Part shown: positions 26,699-35,208 of the stretch, piece by piece
Layout: the number at the start of each line of letters is the position of its first letter
Numbering within the stretch: the first letter of the stretch is position 1
Source of the DNA: CAYFUF01 sp964394795
Lineage (GTDB): Bacteria > Bacillota > Clostridia > Tissierellales > Peptoniphilaceae
Assembly (NCBI GenBank): GCA_964394795.1
Contig: CAYMYX010000006.1
Coordinates: 1 to 64,000 of the forward strand
Length of the DNA: 64,000 nt
Direction of reading: 5' to 3'
Made by a program: the position numbers and the translations under genes
The notes under the pieces: model-generated
The model's database searches: none
Told to the model about the DNA's origin: nothing
The model's input: only the letters and a program-made list of their open reading frames with translations

Positions 26699-26914
26699 AT
26701 GCTAAACAAACTCGCTGAGATTCTCATCCAGTTTTATCGCAAGGTGATCTCCCCTGCCTTAGGTCGGGGAAAGTGTAGGTATGAACCAACCTGTTCGACC
26801 TATTCCTTGCAAGCCTTCCAGAGATATCGTTTTACGACGGCTTTGGTTCTATCGATTTGGAGAATACTACGCTGCAACCCCTTTAGTAAGGGTGGACCAG
26901 ACTACCTGCGCTAA
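26699..26914 (+). CDS. yidD: Membrane protein insertion efficiency factor YidD
   Basis: This 71-residue protein helps insert membrane proteins beside YidC. It has the family's conserved features: YRKVISP near the start, CRYEPTCSTYSLQA with two cysteines, and ILRCNPFSKGGPDY at the end. Its place between rnpA and yidC is the standard one. Confidence 0.96.
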   Translation: MLNKLAEILIQFYRKVISPALGRGKCRYEPTCSTYSLQAFQRYRFTTALVLSIWRILRCNPFSKGGPDYLR

Positions 26915-26952
26915 TGCGAATTAGCCGGCTAGGGAACAGAGAGGGAACGTGA

Positions 26953-27672
26953 TTGCAATTACTCTATAATTTTTTTGGTACCATCATGCGATGGATCTAC
27001 GAGACGGTTATACAAATCGGCGGCGAGCCTGAGAGTGTCTCGTACTTTGCGATAACATTAATGTTAATGGCGGTAGTCTCCAAGATTATCTCTATGCCAT
27101 TAACCTACAAAACCACACAGAATGCGAAAAAGACCCAGGATTTACAGCCAAAGTTGGAACAGCTGAAGAAGAAATACGGCTATGATGAGCGTATCTTACA
27201 GCAGAAAACCATGGAGTTCTATCGTGATAACAACGTAAGTGCAGCAGGATGCTCCAGCTGTCTTCCTTTGATCATCCAGTTAGTTGTTATCTTAGGTTTG
27301 TTTGGCGTTGTTCGAAATCCTGAGCTTTACATCTTTGATAATGCAGCACAGTTTGATGAAATTGCAAAGAACTTCTTATGGATTTCTGACTTGACCCTTC
27401 CAGACCCATACTTCTTTGGTTTACCACTACTTAACGCATTACTACAGCTCGTTGTACAACGAATGAACCCTGCAACGAAGCAACAAAGCCAAGCTGCTGG
27501 TGGAAACACGATGGCAATGATGACCTACATCATGCCGATCATGATTTTCTTCATCTCCGTTAACTGGGCTTCCGCACTCTTGCTTTACTGGACATTCGGT
27601 AATGTGCTTGAAGTTGTGGTACGTTCCATCATGATGGTGTTCATGAAGAGAAAACCTGCTGAAGAAGTCTAA
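26953..27672 (+). CDS. yidC: Membrane protein insertase YidC
   Basis: YidC inserts proteins into the cytoplasmic membrane. The 239-residue protein probably starts with TTG at 26953, with GAGGG ten bases upstream; the next ATG is 11 codons later. It has the hydrophobic segments of the five-helix core, the cytoplasmic loop with QDLQPKLEQLKKKYG, and CSSCLPLIIQLVVILGLF. No long extracytoplasmic domain is present, as usual in Gram-positives. It lacks a lipobox at its N terminus, unlike SpoIIIJ-type proteins. Confidence 0.95.
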   Translation: MQLLYNFFGTIMRWIYETVIQIGGEPESVSYFAITLMLMAVVSKIISMPLTYKTTQNAKKTQDLQPKLEQLKKKYGYDERILQQKTMEFYRDNNVSAAGCSSCLPLIIQLVVILGLFGVVRNPELYIFDNAAQFDEIAKNFLWISDLTLPDPYFFGLPLLNALLQLVVQRMNPATKQQSQAAGGNTMAMMTYIMPIMIFFISVNWASALLLYWTFGNVLEVVVRSIMMVFMKRKPAEEV

Positions 27673-27686
27673 AGAAAGGGCAAGCC

Positions 27687-28793
27687 ATGAGATCAATCGT
27701 AAAAACGGCAAAGACAGTTGACGAAGCAGTAAATGACGCTTTGGTCGAATTAAACTGTTCATTAGATGATGTAACGATTGAAATTCTTGAAGAACCAAAA
27801 TCTGGTTTTTTAGGATTAATCGGCGGACGTAATGCTGTTGTCCGAGTTTCTTCAAAAGTAAACGAATTTGAAGAGCTATTAAAGGAAGAAAAACAGATCA
27901 ATGCGAACCTAAGCAATGATCTTAATACGGAAGATACTAAAATTGAAGAGCCCCCAGTTCAAGAGACTGAGGTATATGAATCCAGGGTTGAAGAGACTGA
28001 GGTTGAAGATATCGAAGTCGAAAACACTCGAGTTGTGGATACCCCCACAGCGCCTGGTCGCGGAGATCGAGAAGCCGACCAAAGACGTCCCGAAGAGACC
28101 ATCGAACAACCTGTTGCTCCCGTTCGTCGTGAGCAAGACGGCGAGGTCGCTGACCATCAAGAAGTTGTTGAAGGCGTTGTCGTAGGTACCATTGACGACC
28201 AACTACAAGAAGACCAAACAACGTTGGATGACGAGGCTGTCGCTGACGTCGACGCAATCGGAGAAGGTCTCATGGATGAGACGGATACCGATGAAGACGC
28301 TACAGAAGAGGTCGCTGAACTCGACAACGAAGACGAAATGGTCGCCTTTGCCGAAGACTGGTTAAATGATATCTTAGCGAAGATGCATATTGATGGCAGA
28401 GCTGTAGGTAAAGTATCTAATGGAGAAAACATTCACCTTGAGATTGTGGATATCTCTGATGTCGACACCGGTATCATTATCGGCCGCCGTGCAGAGACGA
28501 TCGATGCCCTTCAATATGTCGTTAGCATCATTTTAAATCGTAAGACGGCAAACCACTACCGAGTATTCCTTGATGTCGGTGGTTACCGTGAAAGAAGAAG
28601 AGCTAGCATCGAAAAAATGGCGAAAAGAAATGCGGAAAAAGTAAGAAAGTACAAGAAACCAATTACTTTAGAAGCAATGAATGCTTATGAGAGAAGAATC
28701 GTTCATACGGCACTTCAAGGGATGGATCATATCGTTACTGTTTCTGAAGGAAGGGATCCTCACCGTAAAGTCGTCATTCGCTATGGCAACTAA
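27687..28793 (+). CDS. jag: Jag (KhpB) KH-R3H RNA-binding protein with long acidic insert
   Basis: Jag/KhpB binds RNA and affects cell elongation and division. The 368 residues are more than in typical Jag (about 210-270). An N-terminal Jag_N domain (residues 1-52) contains the GFLGLIGGRNAVV segment. A low-complexity acidic region of about 150 residues rich in Glu, Asp, Val and Thr follows. The KH domain (IIIGRRAETIDALQYVVS) and the R3H domain (RRIVHTALQ...VSEGRDPHRKVVI) close the protein. It follows yidC in the standard order and a terminator ends the operon. Confidence 0.95.
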   Translation: MRSIVKTAKTVDEAVNDALVELNCSLDDVTIEILEEPKSGFLGLIGGRNAVVRVSSKVNEFEELLKEEKQINANLSNDLNTEDTKIEEPPVQETEVYESRVEETEVEDIEVENTRVVDTPTAPGRGDREADQRRPEETIEQPVAPVRREQDGEVADHQEVVEGVVVGTIDDQLQEDQTTLDDEAVADVDAIGEGLMDETDTDEDATEEVAELDNEDEMVAFAEDWLNDILAKMHIDGRAVGKVSNGENIHLEIVDISDVDTGIIIGRRAETIDALQYVVSIILNRKTANHYRVFLDVGGYRERRRASIEKMAKRNAEKVRKYKKPITLEAMNAYERRIVHTALQGMDHIVTVSEGRDPHRKVVIRYGN

Positions 28794-28803
28794 GTTCAAG
28801 TAG

Positions 28804-28832
28804 GCACTCCCTTTAGGGAGTGCTTTTTCTTT
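28804..28832 (+). terminator. Terminator after jag
   Basis: GCACTCCC (28804-28811) and GGGAGTGC (28816-28823) form a perfect 8-bp stem with a TTTA loop, followed by a T tract. Confidence 0.93.
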
Positions 28833-28848
28833 TGAGAAAGGAGATCAC

Positions 28849-30273
28849 ATGGACACGAAAACCCTAGATGAAGCGATTGGTACTTGGGAAGATGATACCA
28901 TTGCTGCTATCTCCACTTCGATTGGCGAGGCGGGCATCGGCATCGTCCGCCTTTCCGGTAAGGACGCCTTCACCATTGCCGACCGCATCTTCTCCCCCGC
29001 TTCAGGCAAAAGCTATGAGCCCAAGGATAACCGGAAGCTTCGCTTCGGTTGGATCAAAGACGGTGACGAAACGGTGGATGAGGTCCTCGTCAGCTATATG
29101 AAGGGTCCCCATACCTATACCGCTGAAGATGTGGTAGAGATCAACGGTCATGGTGGGGCCATCTCCGTCAAACGCATCCTCCAGCTCTGCTTGCAAGCTG
29201 GTGCTCGGATGGCCGAAGGTGGCGAATACACCAGGAGAGCCTTTCTCAATGGCCGGATTGACCTTGCCCAGGCCGAGGCTGTCTTCGATGTTATCGATGC
29301 TAAGACCGCAAGAGCCCACGAACAAGCCGTTCAGCAGCTTCGAGGCTCGGTCTCCGATGAAGTCAGCAAGCTAAAGAAGAAGACCCTAGACCTCCTTGCC
29401 CATATCGAATACGCCATTAATTTTATGGAAGACGCCCAGGAGGACCTTCCCGAAGAGCCCATGATTGCCAAAGCCCAGGAAATTATTAGCGAGATGGACA
29501 AGCTAATCACCAGTTCCAAAAGGGGCAAGATCCTGCGCGAAGGCATCAGAACGGTCATCGTAGGCCGACCCAATGTCGGTAAGTCTTCCCTATTAAACGC
29601 CCTCCTCAATGATAATAGGGCGATCGTCACGGATGTTCCCGGCACCACCCGTGACTCCATCGAAGAAGCTTACAACCTGGATGGGGTCCAGCTCCAACTC
29701 ATCGATACCGCAGGTATTCGGGAGACAGAAGACATTGTTGAGGCAATCGGCGTCAACAAGAGTCGTAGCCTCCTCAACCAAGCCGACCTCGTTCTCGTTA
29801 TTCTCGACGGTTCGGCAGAGATTGAAGAGGAAGATATCCAGCTGGTGGAGGAGGCCATGAAGCGCCCCACCATCATCCTCTTTAATAAGAAGGATTTAGG
29901 CTTTAGCCCATCTGCGGGAGCCTTCCGCCAAAAGCTTAGGGATAAGTATCCCGAAAGCAAGATGCTGGATATATCCGCTCAAGAAGCCGAAGGCCTAGAC
30001 CAGCTCCAAGAAGCCATCCTGGACCTTTTCTTCCAAGATGACATTTACCATTCCCACGATACAATGATTACGAATATGCGTCACAGCCAGCTGCTTAGCG
30101 AAGCCAAGGAAGAGCTTGAGGAAGCCATGAATGACCTAGAGATGGGCTTCACCTTGGATGCCGTTGAGGTCTACTGCCGAAGCACCTATAAGAAACTAGC
30201 CGAGATCACCGGTGAGGCCATGGACGACGATATTCTGGATAAGATTTTTAGTGACTTCTGTGTTGGCAAGTAG
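28849..30273 (+). CDS. mnmE: tRNA modification GTPase MnmE
   Basis: MnmE with MnmG adds the carboxymethylaminomethyl group to U34 of certain tRNAs. The 474-residue protein has the N-terminal folate-binding domain (TIAAISTSIGEAGIGIVRLS), the GTPase domain inserted in a helical domain (GRPNVGKSSLLNAL, DVPGTTRDSIEEA, NKKD) and the C terminus FCVGK, whose Cys is conserved. AAGGAG precedes the ATG. Codons end in C more often here than in the genes before jag. Confidence 0.98.
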   Translation: MDTKTLDEAIGTWEDDTIAAISTSIGEAGIGIVRLSGKDAFTIADRIFSPASGKSYEPKDNRKLRFGWIKDGDETVDEVLVSYMKGPHTYTAEDVVEINGHGGAISVKRILQLCLQAGARMAEGGEYTRRAFLNGRIDLAQAEAVFDVIDAKTARAHEQAVQQLRGSVSDEVSKLKKKTLDLLAHIEYAINFMEDAQEDLPEEPMIAKAQEIISEMDKLITSSKRGKILREGIRTVIVGRPNVGKSSLLNALLNDNRAIVTDVPGTTRDSIEEAYNLDGVQLQLIDTAGIRETEDIVEAIGVNKSRSLLNQADLVLVILDGSAEIEEEDIQLVEEAMKRPTIILFNKKDLGFSPSAGAFRQKLRDKYPESKMLDISAQEAEGLDQLQEAILDLFFQDDIYHSHDTMITNMRHSQLLSEAKEELEEAMNDLEMGFTLDAVEVYCRSTYKKLAEITGEAMDDDILDKIFSDFCVGK

Positions 30274-30324
30274 CCCAAACAGTTCACTTTACAAAGCCCC
30301 TTAGAAAGGAAGGCTTGTATCTAT

Positions 30325-32232
30325 ATGAAACATTACCAAAAAGAGCCCGTCGACGTTATCGTTATCGGCGCGGGCCATGCCGGTTGCGAAGCCGCCCTTG
30401 CCTCTGCCCGCCTGGGCAAGCAAACGGTGTGCTTAGCAATCAGTCTAGACTCGGTGGCAGATATGCCCTGTAATCCCAATGTTGGAGGAACAGGGAAAGG
30501 CCACTTGGTTAGAGAGATCGATGCGTTGGGCGGAGAGATGGCCCTCGTTATTGACGAGACCTTTATCCAATCCCGGATGCTCAACCTGTCCAAGGGACCT
30601 GCTATCCACTCCCTCCGTGTCCAAGCGGACAAGCGCAAATACCACGAGGAGATGAAGAGGCGGCTGGAGAATCAGGAGAACCTGACTTTGGTGGAAGGCG
30701 AAGTCGACCAGATCCTTGTTGAAGACGATAAGGTTATCGGCGTGACCACGATTCAGGGCGCCTTCTACCCCACCAAGGCCGTTATTGTCTGCACGGGAAC
30801 CTACCTCAATGGAACCATTTTGCTGGGCGAACTCAGCTACTCCTCCGGTCCCCATGGAATGAAGCCTTCCCTCCAGCTTACTGAGAGCCTGAAGGAACGC
30901 CAAGTTCCCCTGATGCGCTTCAAGACGGGAACACCTGCCCGTATCAATCGACGCAGCGTGGACTTTTCCGTTATGGAAGAGCAATTGGGTGATGAAGAGG
31001 TTATCCCCTTTTCCTTTATGAACTATGGGAAGGAATACGATGCTTCACTTCAAGAAAAGTGTTATCTAACCTATACAACAAAAGAAACAAGTGAAATAAT
31101 TAACAATAACTTACACAGAAGCCCCATGTATGCTGGCGAAGCCCACGGCGTTGGTCCCCGCTACTGCCCATCAATTGAAGATAAGATTGTTCGCTTCCCC
31201 GACAGAGACCAGCACCAGGTCTTCCTCGAGCCTGAAGGTTTATCTACCGACGAGCTTTACGTTCAGGGTGTAAGCTCCACCCTAGCCGAGGAAGTCCAAA
31301 TCGAGATGTACAAGACCATCATTGGTTTGGAGAATGTGGAATTCATGCGCCCAGCTTATGGTATCGAGTATGACTGTATCGATGCTCGTGCTTTAAAGTC
31401 CAGCCTCGAACTTCAGAATACCCACGGCCTCTACTTTGCCGGCCAAATCAACGGGTCCTCCGGCTATGAGGAAGCAGCAGCCCAAGGACTAATGGCAGGG
31501 ATCAATGCCAGCCGGCAAATTGATGGTGATGAAGCTTTGGTCCTCGACCGCAGCCAAGCCTACATCGGCGTCCTTATCGATGACCTGATCACCAAAGGAA
31601 CAAACGAACCCTACCGGATGATGACGTCTCGATGTGAGTATCGCCTAAGTTTACGTCAGGATAATGCAGATATCCGCCTCACTCAAATCGGACACGATAT
31701 TGGGCTTGCTTCTGATGACCGCTTAGCTCGCATGGTTGATCGAAGGACGAGGATTGATGAGGAACGAAATCGCCTTGAAAAACTGATGATTACGCCAACT
31801 GAGGAGACGAATACTTTCCTTGAAGGCGTTGGTTCGGCTCCACTGAAGACAGGTTTAACTAAGGCAGAGTTATTAAGGAGACCCGAGTTAGATTATCTAA
31901 CGTTGGCCCCCCTAGATCCTGACCGCCAAGACTTGCCAAAGACCGTCTATACTGAAGTAGAGACTCAAATTAAGTATGAGGGCTATATCAAAAAGCAAGA
32001 GCAACAAATCAATCAGTTCAAAAAGCTAGAGAACCGTAAGTTAGACATTGATGACTACAACAAGATTAAAAGCTTAAAGGTTGAGGCAATCCAGAAGCTC
32101 AATGCAATTAAACCGGAGTCTGTCGGCCAAGCTTCTCGAATCAGCGGTGTTGCACCTACTGATATTACAGCAATCCTAATGTATCTCGAGCAAGAGCGAA
32201 GGAATAGACAAGCGGAGGTCCAGCATGACTAA
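30325..32232 (+). CDS. mnmG: tRNA uridine-5-carboxymethylaminomethyl modification enzyme MnmG
   Basis: This is the FAD-dependent partner of MnmE. The 635 residues match the family, with the FAD motif IVIGAGHAGCEAALA, CNPNVGGTGKGHLVREIDALGG, and AGQINGSSGYEEAAAQG. The C-terminal helical domain ends at the rsmG overlap. Base composition is uneven within the gene: GC-rich codons to about 31020, an AT-rich patch at about 31035-31125, GC-rich again to about 31640, then AT-rich to the end. It overlaps rsmG by eight bases. Confidence 0.98.
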   Translation: MKHYQKEPVDVIVIGAGHAGCEAALASARLGKQTVCLAISLDSVADMPCNPNVGGTGKGHLVREIDALGGEMALVIDETFIQSRMLNLSKGPAIHSLRVQADKRKYHEEMKRRLENQENLTLVEGEVDQILVEDDKVIGVTTIQGAFYPTKAVIVCTGTYLNGTILLGELSYSSGPHGMKPSLQLTESLKERQVPLMRFKTGTPARINRRSVDFSVMEEQLGDEEVIPFSFMNYGKEYDASLQEKCYLTYTTKETSEIINNNLHRSPMYAGEAHGVGPRYCPSIEDKIVRFPDRDQHQVFLEPEGLSTDELYVQGVSSTLAEEVQIEMYKTIIGLENVEFMRPAYGIEYDCIDARALKSSLELQNTHGLYFAGQINGSSGYEEAAAQGLMAGINASRQIDGDEALVLDRSQAYIGVLIDDLITKGTNEPYRMMTSRCEYRLSLRQDNADIRLTQIGHDIGLASDDRLARMVDRRTRIDEERNRLEKLMITPTEETNTFLEGVGSAPLKTGLTKAELLRRPELDYLTLAPLDPDRQDLPKTVYTEVETQIKYEGYIKKQEQQINQFKKLENRKLDIDDYNKIKSLKVEAIQKLNAIKPESVGQASRISGVAPTDITAILMYLEQERRNRQAEVQHD

Positions 32233-32950
32233 TGTAAATTTCCAAGAGCGTTTAGAACGAGAAGGTTTATCGCTAACAGAAAGACAACACCTGCTATTTG
32301 AAGATTATCGAGCTTTAATTACAGAATGGAATGATCGCCTTGATATCACAGCGATAACCGAAGATAAAGAGATCGATGAGAAGCACTTTATCGACTCTCT
32401 TCTAATATTTCGCGGTCTGCGAATCCCGCTAAATGCCAAGGTTGCTGATATCGGCACTGGTGGTGGCTTCCCAGGCGTACCAATGAAGATATATGACAAC
32501 TCAATAGAATTGACGTTAATAGATAGTCTAAATAAGCGTATTACGTTCTTAGATGAGGTTATCAAGGAGTTAGGCCTCACGAAAACGACAGCTATCCACG
32601 CTCGAGCAGAAGAAATATTCAATGATGAGAACCATAGAGAGAAATACGACTATGCCGTATCACGTGCAGTAGCTAACTTCCCTACCTTGCTTGAATACTG
32701 CCTCCCGGCAGTTAAAGTTGGTGGTTACTTCCTAGCGATGAAGGGACCGGATAGTAAGGGCGAGATCGATTCGGCAAGGCCAGCCTTAGATGCGTTAGGC
32801 GGTAAGATAGTAAACATAGATGAATTTACCTTTAGTGAAGTGAACTATGGTCGGACGATAATCACCGTCAGGAAAGAAAGAGAAACACCACGGAAGTATC
32901 CCAGAGGGCAAGGAAAACCTAGGAAAGATCCTTTAATATTGAAGAAATAA
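32225..32950 (+). CDS. rsmG: 16S rRNA (guanine527-N7)-methyltransferase RsmG
   Basis: RsmG methylates G527 of 16S rRNA with S-adenosylmethionine. The 241-residue protein has WNDRLDITAIT, HFIDSLL, the SAM-binding ADIGTGGGFPGVPMKI, and the SRAVANFPTLLEYCLP segment. It is last in the mnmE-mnmG-rsmG operon, and a terminator follows at once. Confidence 0.97.
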   Translation: MTNVNFQERLEREGLSLTERQHLLFEDYRALITEWNDRLDITAITEDKEIDEKHFIDSLLIFRGLRIPLNAKVADIGTGGGFPGVPMKIYDNSIELTLIDSLNKRITFLDEVIKELGLTKTTAIHARAEEIFNDENHREKYDYAVSRAVANFPTLLEYCLPAVKVGGYFLAMKGPDSKGEIDSARPALDALGGKIVNIDEFTFSEVNYGRTIITVRKERETPRKYPRGQGKPRKDPLILKK

Positions 32951-32953
32951 GTT

Positions 32954-32979
32954 AGAGACCCTTACGGGTCTCTTTTTTT
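32954..32979 (+). terminator. Terminator after rsmG
   Basis: AGAGACCC (32954-32961) pairs with GGGTCTCT (32966-32973) around a TTAC loop, and a T run follows. The last T is also the first base of the first parS-like site. Confidence 0.93.
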
Positions 32980-33181
32980 GTTTCATATGAAACAATTATT
33001 CAGTAACGTATCAAATGTTTCATATGAAACAATAGCTAATAGAGTAGAAAGTTTCATATGAAACACTGCACTACTTTTAAATTAATAGAAAATTTAAAAA
33101 ATCTTTCGAATAAATGATCTCTTAGAAACCTAATATGATTTTCCTTTGCTATAATGAATATAGGAAGTTTCATATGAAACA
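32979..33181. other. parS: Cluster of four parS-like centromere sites
   Basis: Two exact copies of the 16-bp palindrome TGTTTCATATGAAACA lie at 32979-32994 and 33016-33031. Two copies that begin with A instead of T lie at 33050-33065 and 33166-33181. The Bacillus parS consensus is TGTTNCACGTGAAACA, so these sites match it except for CATATG in place of CACGTG at the centre. They lie just upstream of cinA-parA-parB. The fourth overlaps the leader of cinA, right before its AGGAGG. Binding by the ParB encoded at 35209 is inferred. Confidence 0.85.
33147..33155 (+). promoter_or_regulatory. Extended -10 promoter of cinA-parA-parB
   Basis: TGCTATAAT forms an extended -10 element without a good -35. 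The last parS-like site begins 11 bases downstream, so ParB bound there would cover the start of transcription. Confidence 0.5.
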
Positions 33182-33193
33182 ACAGGAGGAACT

Positions 33194-34432
33194 ATGATTA
33201 TAGAAATTATCTCGGTAGGTACCGAGTTACTTTTAGGCGATATCTTAAACACAAACACCCAGTTTTTAAGCCGGGAGCTAGCTACGGCAGGCTATGATAT
33301 TCTACACACATCTGTTGTAGGCGACAATGCAAAGCGGCTATATGAAGCCATCGATAGTGCGATGAAACGCTGTGATATCCTCATTCTAACCGGTGGATTA
33401 GGTTCTACAAGTGATGATATTACAAAGCGGATTGTCATCGATTACATGGATCGAGAAGTCTTCGAAGATGAGGCAAGCAAAGAAGTTGTGGCGACATGGT
33501 TTAATGGGCCAAACGACTTGGAGCGAAATAAATCTTCTTATAGCTTTCCGATTGGGTCAGAGGTTTTAAAGAATAATTTCGGCATTGTCAGTGGAGCGTA
33601 TATTCCACTGACAGATAACGAAGAGAAAGCGATCGTACTATTACCTGGACCACCAAAGGAACTGCAACCCATGTTTAAGAATGAGTTGCTGCCTATTCTG
33701 AATAACAAAGTATCTGGCGAAATCAAGTCAGTCGAAGTGAAGATAGGAATCCTAGGTGAGTATGCTTCTTACCGAAAATTACAGGACAAGATAGATCATT
33801 CGACGAATCCAACCTATGCGCCTTATGCAAAGGATAACGGCTGTATCATCCGTATTACGGCAAAGGCAGCAAGTGATGAGGAAGCTAAGAAAATGTTAGC
33901 CAAGGAGGTCGAGCTAACTAAGGAAGTCCTAGGTAAGTACTTTGTATCAGCTGGTCCTGAATCTAAAGAAGAGACCTTTATTAATGAGTTAAGGGATAAG
34001 GAATTAAAGATAGCAACAGCCGAGAGCTTAACAGGCGGGTTGGTATCATCTACTCTGATTAGCGTACCAGGCGCTTCCGATGTGATGGGTTATGGATATA
34101 CCGTGTATAGCGACGAAGCGAAGGTTAAGACACTAGGTGTAGATCAAGAATTACTGGATGAATATACAGCAGTATCGAAAGAAGTAGCGGAAGATATGGC
34201 CCTTAAACTTCATGAGTTAACCGGCGCGGATTTCTGCATTGCGACGACTGGCTATGCCGGACCGGACGGCGATGATGTGGGCCAAGTCTATATCGGCTTA
34301 TATAATGATGGTGAATGCAAAGTGGTTAGTTATCATCTCAGTGGAGATAGAGAGCGAATTCGCCGAAGAGCGGCATCTTTGGCCATTGATAATGCCATCT
34401 TAATGCTGAGAAAGGAAGAACTCGATGACTAA
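33194..34432 (+). CDS. cinA: CinA family nucleotide-processing protein
   Basis: CinA proteins combine a molybdopterin-binding-like domain acting on nucleotide sugars or ADP-ribose with a C-terminal NMN deamidase domain. The 412-residue protein shows both: the N-terminal part (IISVGTELLLGDILNTN, LTGGLGSTSDDITK) and the C-terminal part (IATAESLTGGLVSSTLIS, ATTGYAGPDG). AGGAGG precedes the ATG at 33194. The last eight bases overlap parA. A role in NAD salvage would fit with pncB elsewhere in the window. Confidence 0.94.
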   Translation: MIIEIISVGTELLLGDILNTNTQFLSRELATAGYDILHTSVVGDNAKRLYEAIDSAMKRCDILILTGGLGSTSDDITKRIVIDYMDREVFEDEASKEVVATWFNGPNDLERNKSSYSFPIGSEVLKNNFGIVSGAYIPLTDNEEKAIVLLPGPPKELQPMFKNELLPILNNKVSGEIKSVEVKIGILGEYASYRKLQDKIDHSTNPTYAPYAKDNGCIIRITAKAASDEEAKKMLAKEVELTKEVLGKYFVSAGPESKEETFINELRDKELKIATAESLTGGLVSSTLISVPGASDVMGYGYTVYSDEAKVKTLGVDQELLDEYTAVSKEVAEDMALKLHELTGADFCIATTGYAGPDGDDVGQVYIGLYNDGECKVVSYHLSGDRERIRRRAASLAIDNAILMLRKEELDD

Positions 34433-35198
34433 GGTAATCAGTGTCTTTAATCAGAAGGGTGGCGTTGGAAAAACCACGACCGTTATCAATTTGGCTTCCG
34501 CACTCGGGATGACAGGGCTAATGAAGAAGAAAGTATTGGTCGTGGATATGGACCCCCAAGGGAATACTACCTCGGGTCTCGGAGTGAAAAAAAATGCACT
34601 AGAAACCGATATTTACACAATTTTGAGCGGAGAGAGTGAAATAGCAGAAGCGGTGATTCCTACCTCTTCAAAGAATGTAGACCTTGTACCTTCAACCCCA
34701 GACTTAACCGGTTTCGAAATTGAATCGATTACTAGGGAGAACCGGGCGGAGCTATTACGAGAGCAACTAAATAAGATTAAAGATAATTATGACTACGTGA
34801 TGGTGGATTGTCCTCCTTCTTTAGGTTTATTGAGCTTAAACGCACTGGTTGCCTCTGATTCGGTCATTATTCCCATCCAGGCAGAATATTATGCTCTAGA
34901 AGGAGTCAGCCAGTTAGTTTCTACCTTAGATATGATCAGAGAATCGCTGAATCCCGACCTAGAAGTGGAAGGCGTACTCCTTTCCATGTACGATGGAAGA
35001 ACCAATCTTGCTCAAGATGTAGAGACCGAAGTGAATAATTATTTTAAGGACAAGGTCTTTAAGACGGTGATTCCGAGAAATATTCGATTGGCGGAAGCGC
35101 CATCCTTTGGACAAAGCATTATCACCTATGACAAACGATCCAAAGGCGCAGAAGCCTATACTCAGTTAGCCAAAGAGCTGAAGAAGAACAATAAGTAA
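34425..35198 (+). CDS. parA: Chromosome partitioning ATPase ParA (Soj)
   Basis: ParA/Soj works with ParB in chromosome segregation and controls DnaA in Bacillus. The 257-residue protein has the deviant Walker A motif FNQKGGVGKTTTVINLA, VVDMDPQGNTTSGLG and the Walker B segment MVDCPPSLGLLSLNA. A small insertion (MTGLMKKK) follows helix 1. It overlaps cinA and precedes parB by ten bases. Confidence 0.97.
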   Translation: MTKVISVFNQKGGVGKTTTVINLASALGMTGLMKKKVLVVDMDPQGNTTSGLGVKKNALETDIYTILSGESEIAEAVIPTSSKNVDLVPSTPDLTGFEIESITRENRAELLREQLNKIKDNYDYVMVDCPPSLGLLSLNALVASDSVIIPIQAEYYALEGVSQLVSTLDMIRESLNPDLEVEGVLLSMYDGRTNLAQDVETEVNNYFKDKVFKTVIPRNIRLAEAPSFGQSIITYDKRSKGAEAYTQLAKELKKNNK

Positions 35199-35208
35199 GG
35201 AGTGACTG

